Shown here one piece after another: positions 1 through 5,766 of a stretch of DNA of 14,736 nucleotides; position 1 is the stretch's first letter; every line of letters begins with the position of its first letter. The stretch spans positions 1 to 14,736 of the forward strand of contig CBFGRU010000053.1 in the NCBI GenBank assembly GCA_965651255.1, in the 5' to 3' direction. Both the position numbers and the translations under genes were made by a program. The notes under the pieces are model-generated. The model did not search any database, was not told where the DNA came from, and saw nothing but the letters and a program-made list of their open reading frames with translations. The stretch comes from CBFGRU01 sp965651255 (lineage in GTDB: Bacteria; Planctomycetota; Phycisphaerae; Phycisphaerales; SM1A02).

Positions 1-126
1 ACCGCCGCAGACCTCCGCGACAGTCCGGCGCACTTCCGCTCCACCATCGCGGGCTTCCGCGACACCGTCGTAGACGCCCGCGACAGAGCCGCAGACTTCC
101 GCGACAGAGCCGTGGAACTCCGCTCC
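1..126. repeat. 21-bp tandem repeat array 1 (6 units)
   Basis: Six consecutive units of exactly 21 bp fill this stretch; the fifth reads agagccgcagacttccgcga followed by c. Every unit ends in a cgcgac or cgctcc-type motif. The array is cut by the window edge, so more units may lie to the left. Because 21 is a multiple of three, a frame through it gives a heptapeptide repeat. Plus frame 1 is open from base 1 to a stop at 297 and reads TAADLRD, SPAHFRS, TIAGFRD, TVVDARD, RAADFRD, RAVELRS. Several other frames, including all three minus frames across the array, are also open. Frame 1 could be the C-terminus of a heptad protein entering from the left, but the coding frame cannot be settled from sequence alone. 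Confidence 0.85.
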
Positions 127-242
127 AGAGGGAAAGGAATGAATCGAATATGTTCGCTGCGGAACGATGAACAGAGTTGTCCACGTCCGATCGGCATTAT
201 CTGCCCGCGATCCACGAACCACCGACCATCGGCCGAGCGGCA

Positions 243-578
243 TCTCCGGAAATGCGGCGATCACTTCCAGAGTTCCCCGCTCCATCTCGAGAGATGAATC
301 GCTCTTCTCTTGAGTTCCACCACGCTCTTCCCGAGATGCGGCCCGCTTCTCGGGAGATGAGCCGTTCGCTTCCCGGGTTGGTGCCCTCTTCTCTCGGGAT
401 GAAGCGCTTTTCTTCCGGGTTGGAACGCGCTGCTCGTGCGTTGAAGCGCTCGCTTCGCGGGATGAAACGCCGCGCTCCATTGTTGCATCGCGAGACTCCA
501 GAAGGGAGGCCTTCTTCTCTCGAGACGGGCTCCTCTCTTCCGCAGCGGAGGCCCGCATCTCGGCAGAGGGATGACTGA
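243..578. repeat. 21-bp tandem repeat array 2 (16 diverged units)
   Basis: Sixteen units of 21 bp run without a length change from 243 to 578. Units are diverged around a form like tctcgggagatgagccgttc plus g. In plus frame 3 (open from an ATG at 177 to a stop at 576-578) the units read SPEMRRS, LPEFPAP, SREMNRS, SLEFHHA, LPEMRPA, SREMSRS, LPGLVPS, SLGMKRF, and decay towards the end. On the minus strand a long open frame (733 down to 197) reads heptads such as EERFISR and SERLISR. Both strands stay open because the period is a multiple of three, so openness is not evidence of coding. No ribosome-binding site clearly marks a start. It may be a degenerate heptapeptide-repeat gene or a non-coding array. 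Confidence 0.8.
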
Positions 579-858
579 TCACTGGAGAAGAACAGCTCAA
601 TCCCGAAGGTGGGCGCGGGAACTCGGGCGACCGGTGCCTCGTCTCGGTGTGCGAGCGGCCGAACCCAGCGTGCCGCCGACGGAACCCACGAAGGAGTCGG
701 GTCATTCTCGGAGAAGATCAGCCGATCGCGCACGGGGCGAAGCCAGTTCCATTCGCCATCCGATCGTGCGCAGAATCGCGACCGGACCGTTCCCCGGAAT
801 CACCACGCCATCTCCGAGCACCATTCCCCAGCACACCGCCACGGCAGCGAAAGAAAAG
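579..858. other. Intergenic stretch with no recognised gene
   Basis: About 280 bases between the second repeat array and the tRNA. The short open frames here overlap each other on both strands, are rich in Arg, Pro and Ser, and have no recognisable domain or convincing ribosome-binding site. I see no RNA gene, no mobile-element ends and no clear terminator. Confidence 0.5.
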
Positions 859-931
859 AGCCACCCAGGGGACTCGAACCCCTGACCTGAGCTTTACGAA
901 AGCTCCGCTCTACCGACTGAGCTAGGGTGGC
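859..931 (-). tRNA. trnT: tRNA-Thr (anticodon CGT)
   Basis: The minus strand folds into a complete cloverleaf. The acceptor stem is GCCACCC with GGGTGGC (7 perfect pairs). The D arm is GCTC/GAGC around a loop containing GG. The anticodon stem is GAGCT/AGCTC with loop TTCGTAA, giving anticodon CGT, which reads the Thr codon ACG. The T arm is AGGGG/CCCCT with loop TTCGAGT. The discriminator base is T (position 859) and no CCA is encoded after it. The gene stands alone, with no other tRNA beside it in the window. Confidence 0.97.
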
Positions 932-946
932 CTGAAGGAACCGCAT

Positions 947-975
947 AGCGTATTCCCAATCGTTCGGTCCGGCAA
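947..975 (-). promoter_or_regulatory. Candidate promoter for tRNA-Thr
   Basis: On the minus strand, TTGCCG (970-975) and TACGCT (947-952) are separated by 17 bases and end 15 bases before the first base of the tRNA, leaving a leader of about 8 bases. The -35 matches 4 of 6 consensus bases and the -10 only 3 of 6. Position supports it more than sequence does. Confidence 0.35.
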
Positions 976-1074
976 TGCAGGATGGTGGTTTTCGCCGTGC
1001 GCGGGCGTGATGTTCAGCGTGTGATTCTGCTGCGGAGTGATGTTGGCTGGACGTCGCGTTCGGTTTCTGAATGA

Positions 1075-1103
1075 CGACGCGAAGCCGAGTTGGCTTCGCG
1101 TCG
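1075..1103 (-). terminator. Hairpin after the HEAT-repeat gene
   Basis: A perfect 12-bp inverted repeat (1075-1086 with 1092-1103; arm cgacgcgaagcc) closes a 5-base loop 43 bases past the stop codon of the HEAT-repeat gene. No T-run follows on the minus strand, so it is not a classic intrinsic terminator. It may end or stabilise the transcript. Confidence 0.55.
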
Positions 1104-1146
1104 CGGTGGAGTGCATGGATGGGCCGAGTCGGGATCGACCTGCTCG

Positions 1147-3282
1147 TTATTGGTTGATGATCAGTTCAACCACGTTCGAGGGCGGCAGGTTGTAGGAACC
1201 GTGGACCTGTGCTGCGGCCTCTGCGGATGTTCCGCCATCCTGGATGATGGCCATGAGTCGATCGATGTGCCGACTTTCGGAGAGGTTTCCGAACCGCTTG
1301 GCGGAATCCGCGACGCGCTCGAGGAGCGCGACCTGCTGACCGGCTTCGGCGGTGAAAGCGGCATCGAGGATGGACTGCTGTGCGGCGCGGCTGGCGATGC
1401 GGGAGAGGACCTCGGCCACGAGGAGGGTCGGGGTCGATGAATCGCCCGCGGTCAGAGCGCCGATGAGGGCGGATTCGGCATCGCCGATGCTGTAGACGGT
1501 GGTGCCGTTGACGGCGATATCGCGGAGCGTGGTGAGCGCTTCGATCGCGTAGATCTGGGCTTCGCCTTCGTCGATTCGGCCGCCGGAAGCGCTGGCAATG
1601 ACCCCATCGAGTGAGGCGGCGAACGCTTCATCGGCCATGACGACTCGATTGACGAGGACGCGATTGTTCTCACGCAGGGCCTGCCGCATCTCGAAGACAT
1701 CGGTGGCATCGGCCAGAACGAGCACCGGGGCGACCGAAGTCTTGGCACCGATTCGGAGCGCTTCGACCGAGTTCATGGCGTTGCTGCGCGACTGGCGTAC
1801 GACGACGACATCGACGCCGGGCGCTTCTGCAATCTGAAGCGATGCGGCGGCGACGCTGGGCGCGAAGGCAACGACTTCGTAGCCGAGCGATTCGAGCTTG
1901 GCGGCGTACATCGTCTGATCTTCGTTGCTGTCAGCGATGACGACGGCGAAGGTGCGGGCGCCCGCGCGGACTGCGGAGGCCAGCAGCGGAACGACCTGGT
2001 AATCGCCGGAGAACGCCTGCGTGGGCAGGGCCTTGCCGAGGGCGAGTGCGGCCTCGTAGCGGACGCGCCGATCGGGATACTGGAGCGCCTCGAGAAGGGG
2101 CCGACGATCGCCGGACCCGGTCCAGAGGTTCGCACCGCCGGCGGTTCGCGTGAGGGCGGAGATGGCATCACGAATGAGCGGCGTGTCAAGGTTGTCCAGA
2201 CCGATGGCAAGGACATCCTGAATCACGCCGGGACCAGCCGCGAGGGCGTAGAACGCCGGGGTGTATTCATCTTCGCCATAGATGGGGTCGCTGGCGCCAT
2301 CGGGAAGCTCGTTCTCGCGCTTGAGGTTCGCGGCGATGAAGAGCGCGAGCGCGCGGCGATTGGAGGAATCAGCCCGGAGGGATGACTCGGCCGCGTGCAT
2401 CGCCATGACTTCGCTGTAGATTTCGGTCGTCACGGGCGTCGGCACCAGCCCGACGAACGAATCGAACGACCAGACGTTGTTGGTTTCTTCGGTGGGGAAG
2501 GCAATGAGCGAGACTTCGTTGTCGAAGTATCGCTGCGAGAGTTGGGCAAAGTCGCCGGAGACATCGCCGGTGCCGCCACCGATCTGGTTGTAGGCACGCA
2601 TGGCGGAGTCGCGCACGGGCTGGGCGGTCGCATCATCCTGAGCGAGCTTGAGCAAGTATGGCCCTGCGTGTCCCCACCCGATGCGGCCGAGTATTTCGGC
2701 GATCTGCACCTGCCCGGCATCATCGACGCCGGCCAGAGCGGCACTGAGGGGCGAGACGGACTGGCGACCGATGCTGATGATCATTTCGCGCGAGGCAATC
2801 CGCAGCGACGGGTTGTCGCCGGCGATGACTTCCTGCAGAAGGTGCGGGACGGCGTACTCACCGGCTTCGAGCAGACGACGCTCGGCGAGCATGCGCTGCC
2901 GCTGCGTTCCGCCGAGCATGGCGATGGCCTGCTTGATGCGTTCGCTGTCGCGGGCGAGCGCGAGGCGACCGGCTTCAACGCGCGATTCGAGTTGGGCGAT
3001 GGTGCTTTCGAGTTCGAGGACAGCGCGACCGCGTCGCAGTGCGCTCTCGAATCGGGAGGCATCCATGCTCTGATCGACGAGTTCCGCGAGTTCTGCATCG
3101 GTGATGCCGGAATCAAACAGACTCTCGATATGCGCCCTGGCGAGATCGGGCTTGGCGATCATGACGTAATGCACGAAGTCGTTCAGGTGCGAGCGGTTGT
3201 CCTGAGCGAGGGCGCTGCCAGCCATCGAAAGCGTGAGGGCGGTCGCGGTCAGCAGGGTGCGGGAACGCTCGAAAAGGTTCAT
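1147..3282 (-). CDS. Exported HEAT-repeat protein with a degenerate receiver-like domain
   Basis: A predicted 711-residue secreted protein of unknown job. An N-terminal signal peptide is clear: MNLFERSRTLL, a hydrophobic core, and SALA before Gln27. A helical region (about 30-135) is followed by HEAT-type repeats at about 139-235 and 389-420. Residues about 443-565 look like a CheY/Rossmann-type alpha/beta domain (strands FAVVIADS, VDVVVVRQ, APVLVLAD). Further HEAT-like helices fill 575-711. The open frame extends upstream to 3441, but I chose the ATG at 3282. It begins the signal peptide, has AGGAG 10 bases before it, and lies about 100 bases downstream of a good promoter that the longer form would overlap. 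The gene is monocistronic: a tRNA lies beyond its 3' end and a divergent riboswitch cassette beyond its 5' end. HEAT repeats suggest protein binding; the actual partner is unknown. Confidence 0.85.
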   Translation of the reverse strand: MNLFERSRTLLTATALTLSMAGSALAQDNRSHLNDFVHYVMIAKPDLARAHIESLFDSGITDAELAELVDQSMDASRFESALRRGRAVLELESTIAQLESRVEAGRLALARDSERIKQAIAMLGGTQRQRMLAERRLLEAGEYAVPHLLQEVIAGDNPSLRIASREMIISIGRQSVSPLSAALAGVDDAGQVQIAEILGRIGWGHAGPYLLKLAQDDATAQPVRDSAMRAYNQIGGGTGDVSGDFAQLSQRYFDNEVSLIAFPTEETNNVWSFDSFVGLVPTPVTTEIYSEVMAMHAAESSLRADSSNRRALALFIAANLKRENELPDGASDPIYGEDEYTPAFYALAAGPGVIQDVLAIGLDNLDTPLIRDAISALTRTAGGANLWTGSGDRRPLLEALQYPDRRVRYEAALALGKALPTQAFSGDYQVVPLLASAVRAGARTFAVVIADSNEDQTMYAAKLESLGYEVVAFAPSVAAASLQIAEAPGVDVVVVRQSRSNAMNSVEALRIGAKTSVAPVLVLADATDVFEMRQALRENNRVLVNRVVMADEAFAASLDGVIASASGGRIDEGEAQIYAIEALTTLRDIAVNGTTVYSIGDAESALIGALTAGDSSTPTLLVAEVLSRIASRAAQQSILDAAFTAEAGQQVALLERVADSAKRFGNLSESRHIDRLMAIIQDGGTSAEAAAQVHGSYNLPPSNVVELIINQ

Positions 3283-3388
3283 ACCGTTTGAACTCCTCGA
3301 TCCAGGGTACGGGGCGGGCGGGGTAAGGTGACGCCGCGCAAACAGAACAGCGGCCGGGGTGCGTCCGCCCGCGGCCCGAGAAACTCGG

Positions 3389-3417
3389 AATCTAGCCGAG
3401 TGTGCGGGACCTGTCAA
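3389..3417 (-). promoter_or_regulatory. Sigma70-type promoter of the HEAT-repeat gene
   Basis: On the minus strand a perfect TTGACA (3412-3417) stands 17 bases before TAGATT (3389-3394, 4 of 6). Transcription would start near 3382, giving a leader of about 100 bases before the ATG at 3282. It lies back to back with the riboswitch promoter about 40 bases away. Confidence 0.7.
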
Positions 3418-3456
3418 TGAATTCGTGGGATGTTGCCGCAAGTCGATGTGATTCGC

Positions 3457-3485
3457 TTGCCGATCGGCCCGGATGACCTTATCCT
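3457..3485 (+). promoter_or_regulatory. Promoter of the cobalamin riboswitch cassette
   Basis: TTGCCG (3457-3462) and TATCCT (3480-3485) are 17 bases apart; each matches 4 of 6 consensus bases. The expected start, 6-7 bases after the -10, falls at about 3491-3492, where the first strand of riboswitch helix P1 begins. That coincidence supports both calls. Confidence 0.65.
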
Positions 3486-3490
3486 GCCGC

Positions 3491-3729
3491 TCGGTCCCGG
3501 GTTCCTGCCCTGTGTGATGTCGGCTGAGGCCGGCAGATCTTCAGAGTGGGACGAGAAAGGGAAGGCGGTGAGAAACCGCCGCGGACGCGCCGCCGTGACG
3601 GGTGGCCGGATGAGTCGAGATTCGACCGTGCCGGCCTCGTCTGTCCAGATGCCACTGTCGAGGCCGCAATGGCCCTCGATGGGAAGGCGGGCAGATTCAG
3701 CCCGAAGCCGGAAGACCTGCCCGGACCGA
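3491..3729 (+). ncRNA. Cobalamin (adenosylcobalamin-class) riboswitch
   Basis: The conserved elements of the cobalamin riboswitch family are present in order. P1 is a perfect 7-bp pairing of tcggtcc (3491-3497) with ggaccga (3723-3729). The P3 hairpin lies at 3564-3580 (ggcggt, loop gagaa, accgcc) directly after agggaa, and continues into gcggacgcgccgccgtgacg. The P6 region carries the conserved gccactg near 3651 and tgggaaggc near 3680. The B12-box agccggaagacctgcc sits at 3706-3721. Such RNAs bind a cobalamin and usually switch genes off when B12 is plentiful. A hairpin just after P1 (3732-3764, stems gcggt/accgc and gccct/agggc) may be the partner for the kissing-loop contact. The first downstream gene starts at 3896, on the same strand, with no other gene between. 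Confidence 0.95.
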
Positions 3730-3769
3730 TTGCGGTGCCCTCGCGTACACAGGGCGCTGACCGCGGTCC

Positions 3770-3789
3770 CCCGGTCTGTTCCCGCCGGG
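3770..3789 (+). promoter_or_regulatory. Possible expression-platform hairpin
   Basis: cccgg (3770-3774) can pair with ccggg (3785-3789) around a 10-base loop, followed by cttt. It lies between the riboswitch and the first gene, where a regulatory or weak terminator hairpin would be expected. The stem is short and the T-run poor, so the mechanism is undecided. Confidence 0.3.
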
Positions 3790-3871
3790 CTTTCCGAGGT
3801 ATCTGCGCTGCGTGAAGGGTCGTTTCAACCCACCCGGGAACCGTTCTGCGCGAATCAGAACGCCAATGCCT

Positions 3872-3890
3872 GAGCTCTGGAAAGGAGCTT
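3872..3890 (+). promoter_or_regulatory. Hairpin enclosing the Shine-Dalgarno of the surface-protein gene
   Basis: agctc (3873-3877) pairs with gagct (3885-3889), extended by a G-U pair, around loop tggaaag. The ribosome-binding site aaaggag (3881-3887), which decides the ATG at 3896, falls in the loop and 3' arm. It could let the upstream riboswitch act on translation, but it is short and could be chance. Confidence 0.35.
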
Positions 3891-3895
3891 GCCTC

Positions 3896-4723
3896 ATGCC
3901 TGTGCGCCCCTGCGCCATCGTGGCGGTCGCGTTGCCGATCGCAGTCTTCTCATCCCCTTGCCATGCGGGAGATTTCCGGTTTGCGAATGAGTTCGTTTCG
4001 TACGAAGCAGGAATCGGGGCGGCACCGGGGTACGACAACCCCCTCACCGCTCTGGGCTCGCCGGAACGATTCACCGGCGAAGGAATCTTCCCGGCGGTGG
4101 TCAGCCCGTTCAATCCGCCGTGGGCGACGAACGAGATCGTTTCAATCGGGGCGGGTGGCCACCTGACCGTGCGATTCGACACCCCGATTGTCAATCACGC
4201 GCTGAATCCATTCGGCATCGACTTCATCATCTTCACGAATGTCGGATTCATTGATGACAGTTTTCCCCAGGGCATCGTGGGCGGCGTCTTCGGGAACGAC
4301 GGCGGCATCGTGGAAGTCAGTGCCAACGGAACCGATTGGGTCACGGTGACCGATGTCATGGCGAACGGCTTGTTTCCGACGATGGGATATCTTGATGCAG
4401 GTCCATATGACACAAGCGAAGGGGCCGTTGAGACGGATTTCACTCGACCGATTGATCCATCACTTTCGTTCGCTGATTTCCTTGGCCGGGATTATGCCGG
4501 TGTGATGTCTCTGTATGACGGTTCCGGTGGCGGGACCGGGATCGATCTCAACGGCACCGGACTGAGCGCGATCAGCTACATCCGCATCAGTAACCCCGGC
4601 GATGCGACCATGAGCATTGAGATTGACGGCTTCGCGCGGGTGACCGCGATTCCCGGTCCCGGCACGCTGGCGATGCTGCCGGGTGTTGCACTGGTCTTTC
4701 GACGAAGGCGCCGCTCTGCCTGA
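3896..4723 (+). CDS. Secreted surface protein with PEP-CTERM-like tail, downstream of B12 riboswitch
   Basis: A predicted 275-residue exported protein. Residues 1-24 form a signal peptide ending SPCHA. The body (about 25-250) is beta-rich with repeated Gly and aromatic positions, including FNPPW (72-76), NPFGIDFIIF (104-113), VEVSANGTDW (139-148) and YDGSGGGTGIDL (207-218). These resemble a family of planctomycete 'cell surface proteins' I recognise only in general terms. The C-terminus (252-275) has the three parts of a PEP-CTERM sorting signal: a PGPG motif in place of PEP, a short hydrophobic stretch, and an Arg run. The start was chosen because the signal peptide begins here and AAAGGAG lies 8 bases before it; upstream in-frame ATGs at 3812 and 3866 lack both. 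Being first after a cobalamin riboswitch, it may bind a corrinoid at the cell surface; that is inference, and no known cobalamin-binding motif is visible. Confidence 0.88.
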   Translation: MPVRPCAIVAVALPIAVFSSPCHAGDFRFANEFVSYEAGIGAAPGYDNPLTALGSPERFTGEGIFPAVVSPFNPPWATNEIVSIGAGGHLTVRFDTPIVNHALNPFGIDFIIFTNVGFIDDSFPQGIVGGVFGNDGGIVEVSANGTDWVTVTDVMANGLFPTMGYLDAGPYDTSEGAVETDFTRPIDPSLSFADFLGRDYAGVMSLYDGSGGGTGIDLNGTGLSAISYIRISNPGDATMSIEIDGFARVTAIPGPGTLAMLPGVALVFRRRRRSA

Positions 4724-4744
4724 CTGATGAAAAGGGAGAAGGCC

Positions 4745-5527
4745 ATGCGCGCCACTCACTGCCTGCGAACCAGTCGTGCGTTCACGCTTGTGGAACTGAC
4801 GGTGGTCATCGCGGTGGTCATCCTGTTGTTCGGACTGCTGATGCCAGCGCTCTTCAGCGCTGGCACGGCAGCCCGAACGGCAACGTGTCTTTCAAATCTG
4901 CGTCAGCTCTCGCAGGCAGCGCTCAGCTACGCCAATCGCTCCGGGGGCCGCTACCCGGTCGGCGTGCGATATGAGAGCAATGGACAGACACTGACGACCA
5001 TTGCCTGGGACTGGCGACATCAGCACGATGGCAGCCCGCCGGTGCCGGGGCCTTTGTGGGCGGGGATCACTGATCCCGGTCGTGTGCAGCAGTGCCCGGA
5101 ATGCGTTGAGCAGACCAATTTCAACGACCCGCACACCGGGTACAACTACAACACGACGTACATTGCGGGCGAGGCAAGGTTCCCCCAACTCGGCTGGGCA
5201 TCCGTTCGACCGGGTCTCCCCCCCTCGCTATGGAGGAGAACAGAGACCACGGCCGTCTTCGGCGATGGCGGCTGGAAGGGCGGGACGAACAAGTTCATGC
5301 GGGCGCCGATGAACTCCATCGAGCAAAACCTGACGACGATCTACGGCGGTGGTCAAGCGTTTCGCCACGCCGGGAGAACGAACGTGGCCTACCTGGATCA
5401 TCACGTCGGGACGGTCGCAACGGCGTTTCAGGGCCAGTTGGCAACTCCGCAACTCTTGCGGGAGATCATGGACCATCCCCGCAACGGATTCCTCTCCGAT
5501 GATGATTCAGCGTATGACCCCCGCTGA
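4745..5527 (+). CDS. Type II pseudopilin-like protein (prepilin leader, H-x9-D motif)
   Basis: A predicted 260-residue protein with a class III signal: a short basic leader, then AFTLVELTVV (12-21), where a prepilin peptidase would cut before Phe13 and Glu17 is the conserved +5 acid. A single hydrophobic helix (about 14-36) follows, then the usual CLSNLRQLSQA segment (48-58). A CPEC pair lies at 117-120. Near the end His208 and Asp218 are nine residues apart, in RHAGRTNVAYLDHHV, matching the planctomycete H-x9-DG prepilin-like family except that His replaces the Gly. The start at 4745 has AGGGAG 6 bases upstream; an in-frame ATG at 4727 overlaps that site and is less likely. It follows the surface-protein gene by 21 bases, so both are probably on the riboswitch transcript. 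Its role there is unknown. Confidence 0.88.
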   Translation: MRATHCLRTSRAFTLVELTVVIAVVILLFGLLMPALFSAGTAARTATCLSNLRQLSQAALSYANRSGGRYPVGVRYESNGQTLTTIAWDWRHQHDGSPPVPGPLWAGITDPGRVQQCPECVEQTNFNDPHTGYNYNTTYIAGEARFPQLGWASVRPGLPPSLWRRTETTAVFGDGGWKGGTNKFMRAPMNSIEQNLTTIYGGGQAFRHAGRTNVAYLDHHVGTVATAFQGQLATPQLLREIMDHPRNGFLSDDDSAYDPR

Positions 5528-5564
5528 ACCCGAGTGACTGGTTTCGTGGACAACCTGTCAACTG

Positions 5565-5593
5565 TTGGAATCGCATCGATTTCAAAGTGAAAT
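5565..5593 (+). promoter_or_regulatory. Candidate promoter/operator for glutamine synthetase
   Basis: TTGGAA (5565-5570) and TGAAAT (5588-5593) are 17 bases apart, each matching 4 of 6 consensus bases. The -10 forms half of a perfect 6-bp inverted repeat, atttca (5579-5584), aag, tgaaat (5588-5593), which could be an operator overlapping the promoter. No sigma54 or known nitrogen-regulator site is evident. Confidence 0.35.
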
Positions 5594-5766
5594 ACTTCAG
5601 CGATCTGTTTCGATCGACCTAGTATCTCGCTTTCCCATACCCCCGCAACACGAGATGAACCTGACGTTCAAGACGAGTTCACTTTATGAGCCACCTCAGG
5701 GCTAACGGCACCACGGCGCTCGACGTTCACACCCATCGGAATGGCCACCACCAGGAGCGTCCGCGA

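Noticed and set aside
1..578. CRISPR array
   Set aside because: The repeats are directly tandem with no spacers and a 21-bp period, and the units are diverged; no cas genes are present.
197..733. 178-codon minus-strand ORF across the second repeat array
   Set aside because: It is open largely because the 21-bp repeat has no stop in this frame. It lacks a clear ribosome-binding site, and the part outside the repeat has no recognisable sequence. Kept only as a possibility under the repeat.
571..925. Three overlapping plus-strand ORFs of about 92-104 codons
   Set aside because: They overlap each other in different frames, run into the tRNA gene, and have Arg/Pro/Ser-rich composition typical of non-coding GC-rich sequence.
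2395..3291. 298-codon plus-strand ORF
   Set aside because: It lies antisense within the HEAT-repeat gene, whose signal peptide, promoter and domains are convincing. It is a codon-bias shadow.
3283..3441. N-terminal extension of the HEAT-repeat protein to 3441
   Set aside because: It would place the start upstream of the TTGACA/TAGATT promoter and bury the signal peptide behind 53 residues of Arg/Pro-rich sequence.
3430..3873. 147-codon plus-strand ORF before the surface-protein gene
   Set aside because: It covers the promoter and the whole cobalamin riboswitch, so the sequence conservation is that of an RNA, not a protein.
3697..4194. 165-codon minus-strand ORF
   Set aside because: Antisense to the riboswitch 3' end and the surface-protein gene, with no domain or start signal.
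5601..5616. cgatc/gatcg hairpin after the pseudopilin gene as a terminator
   Set aside because: Only 5 pairs and no T-run; equally expected by chance.
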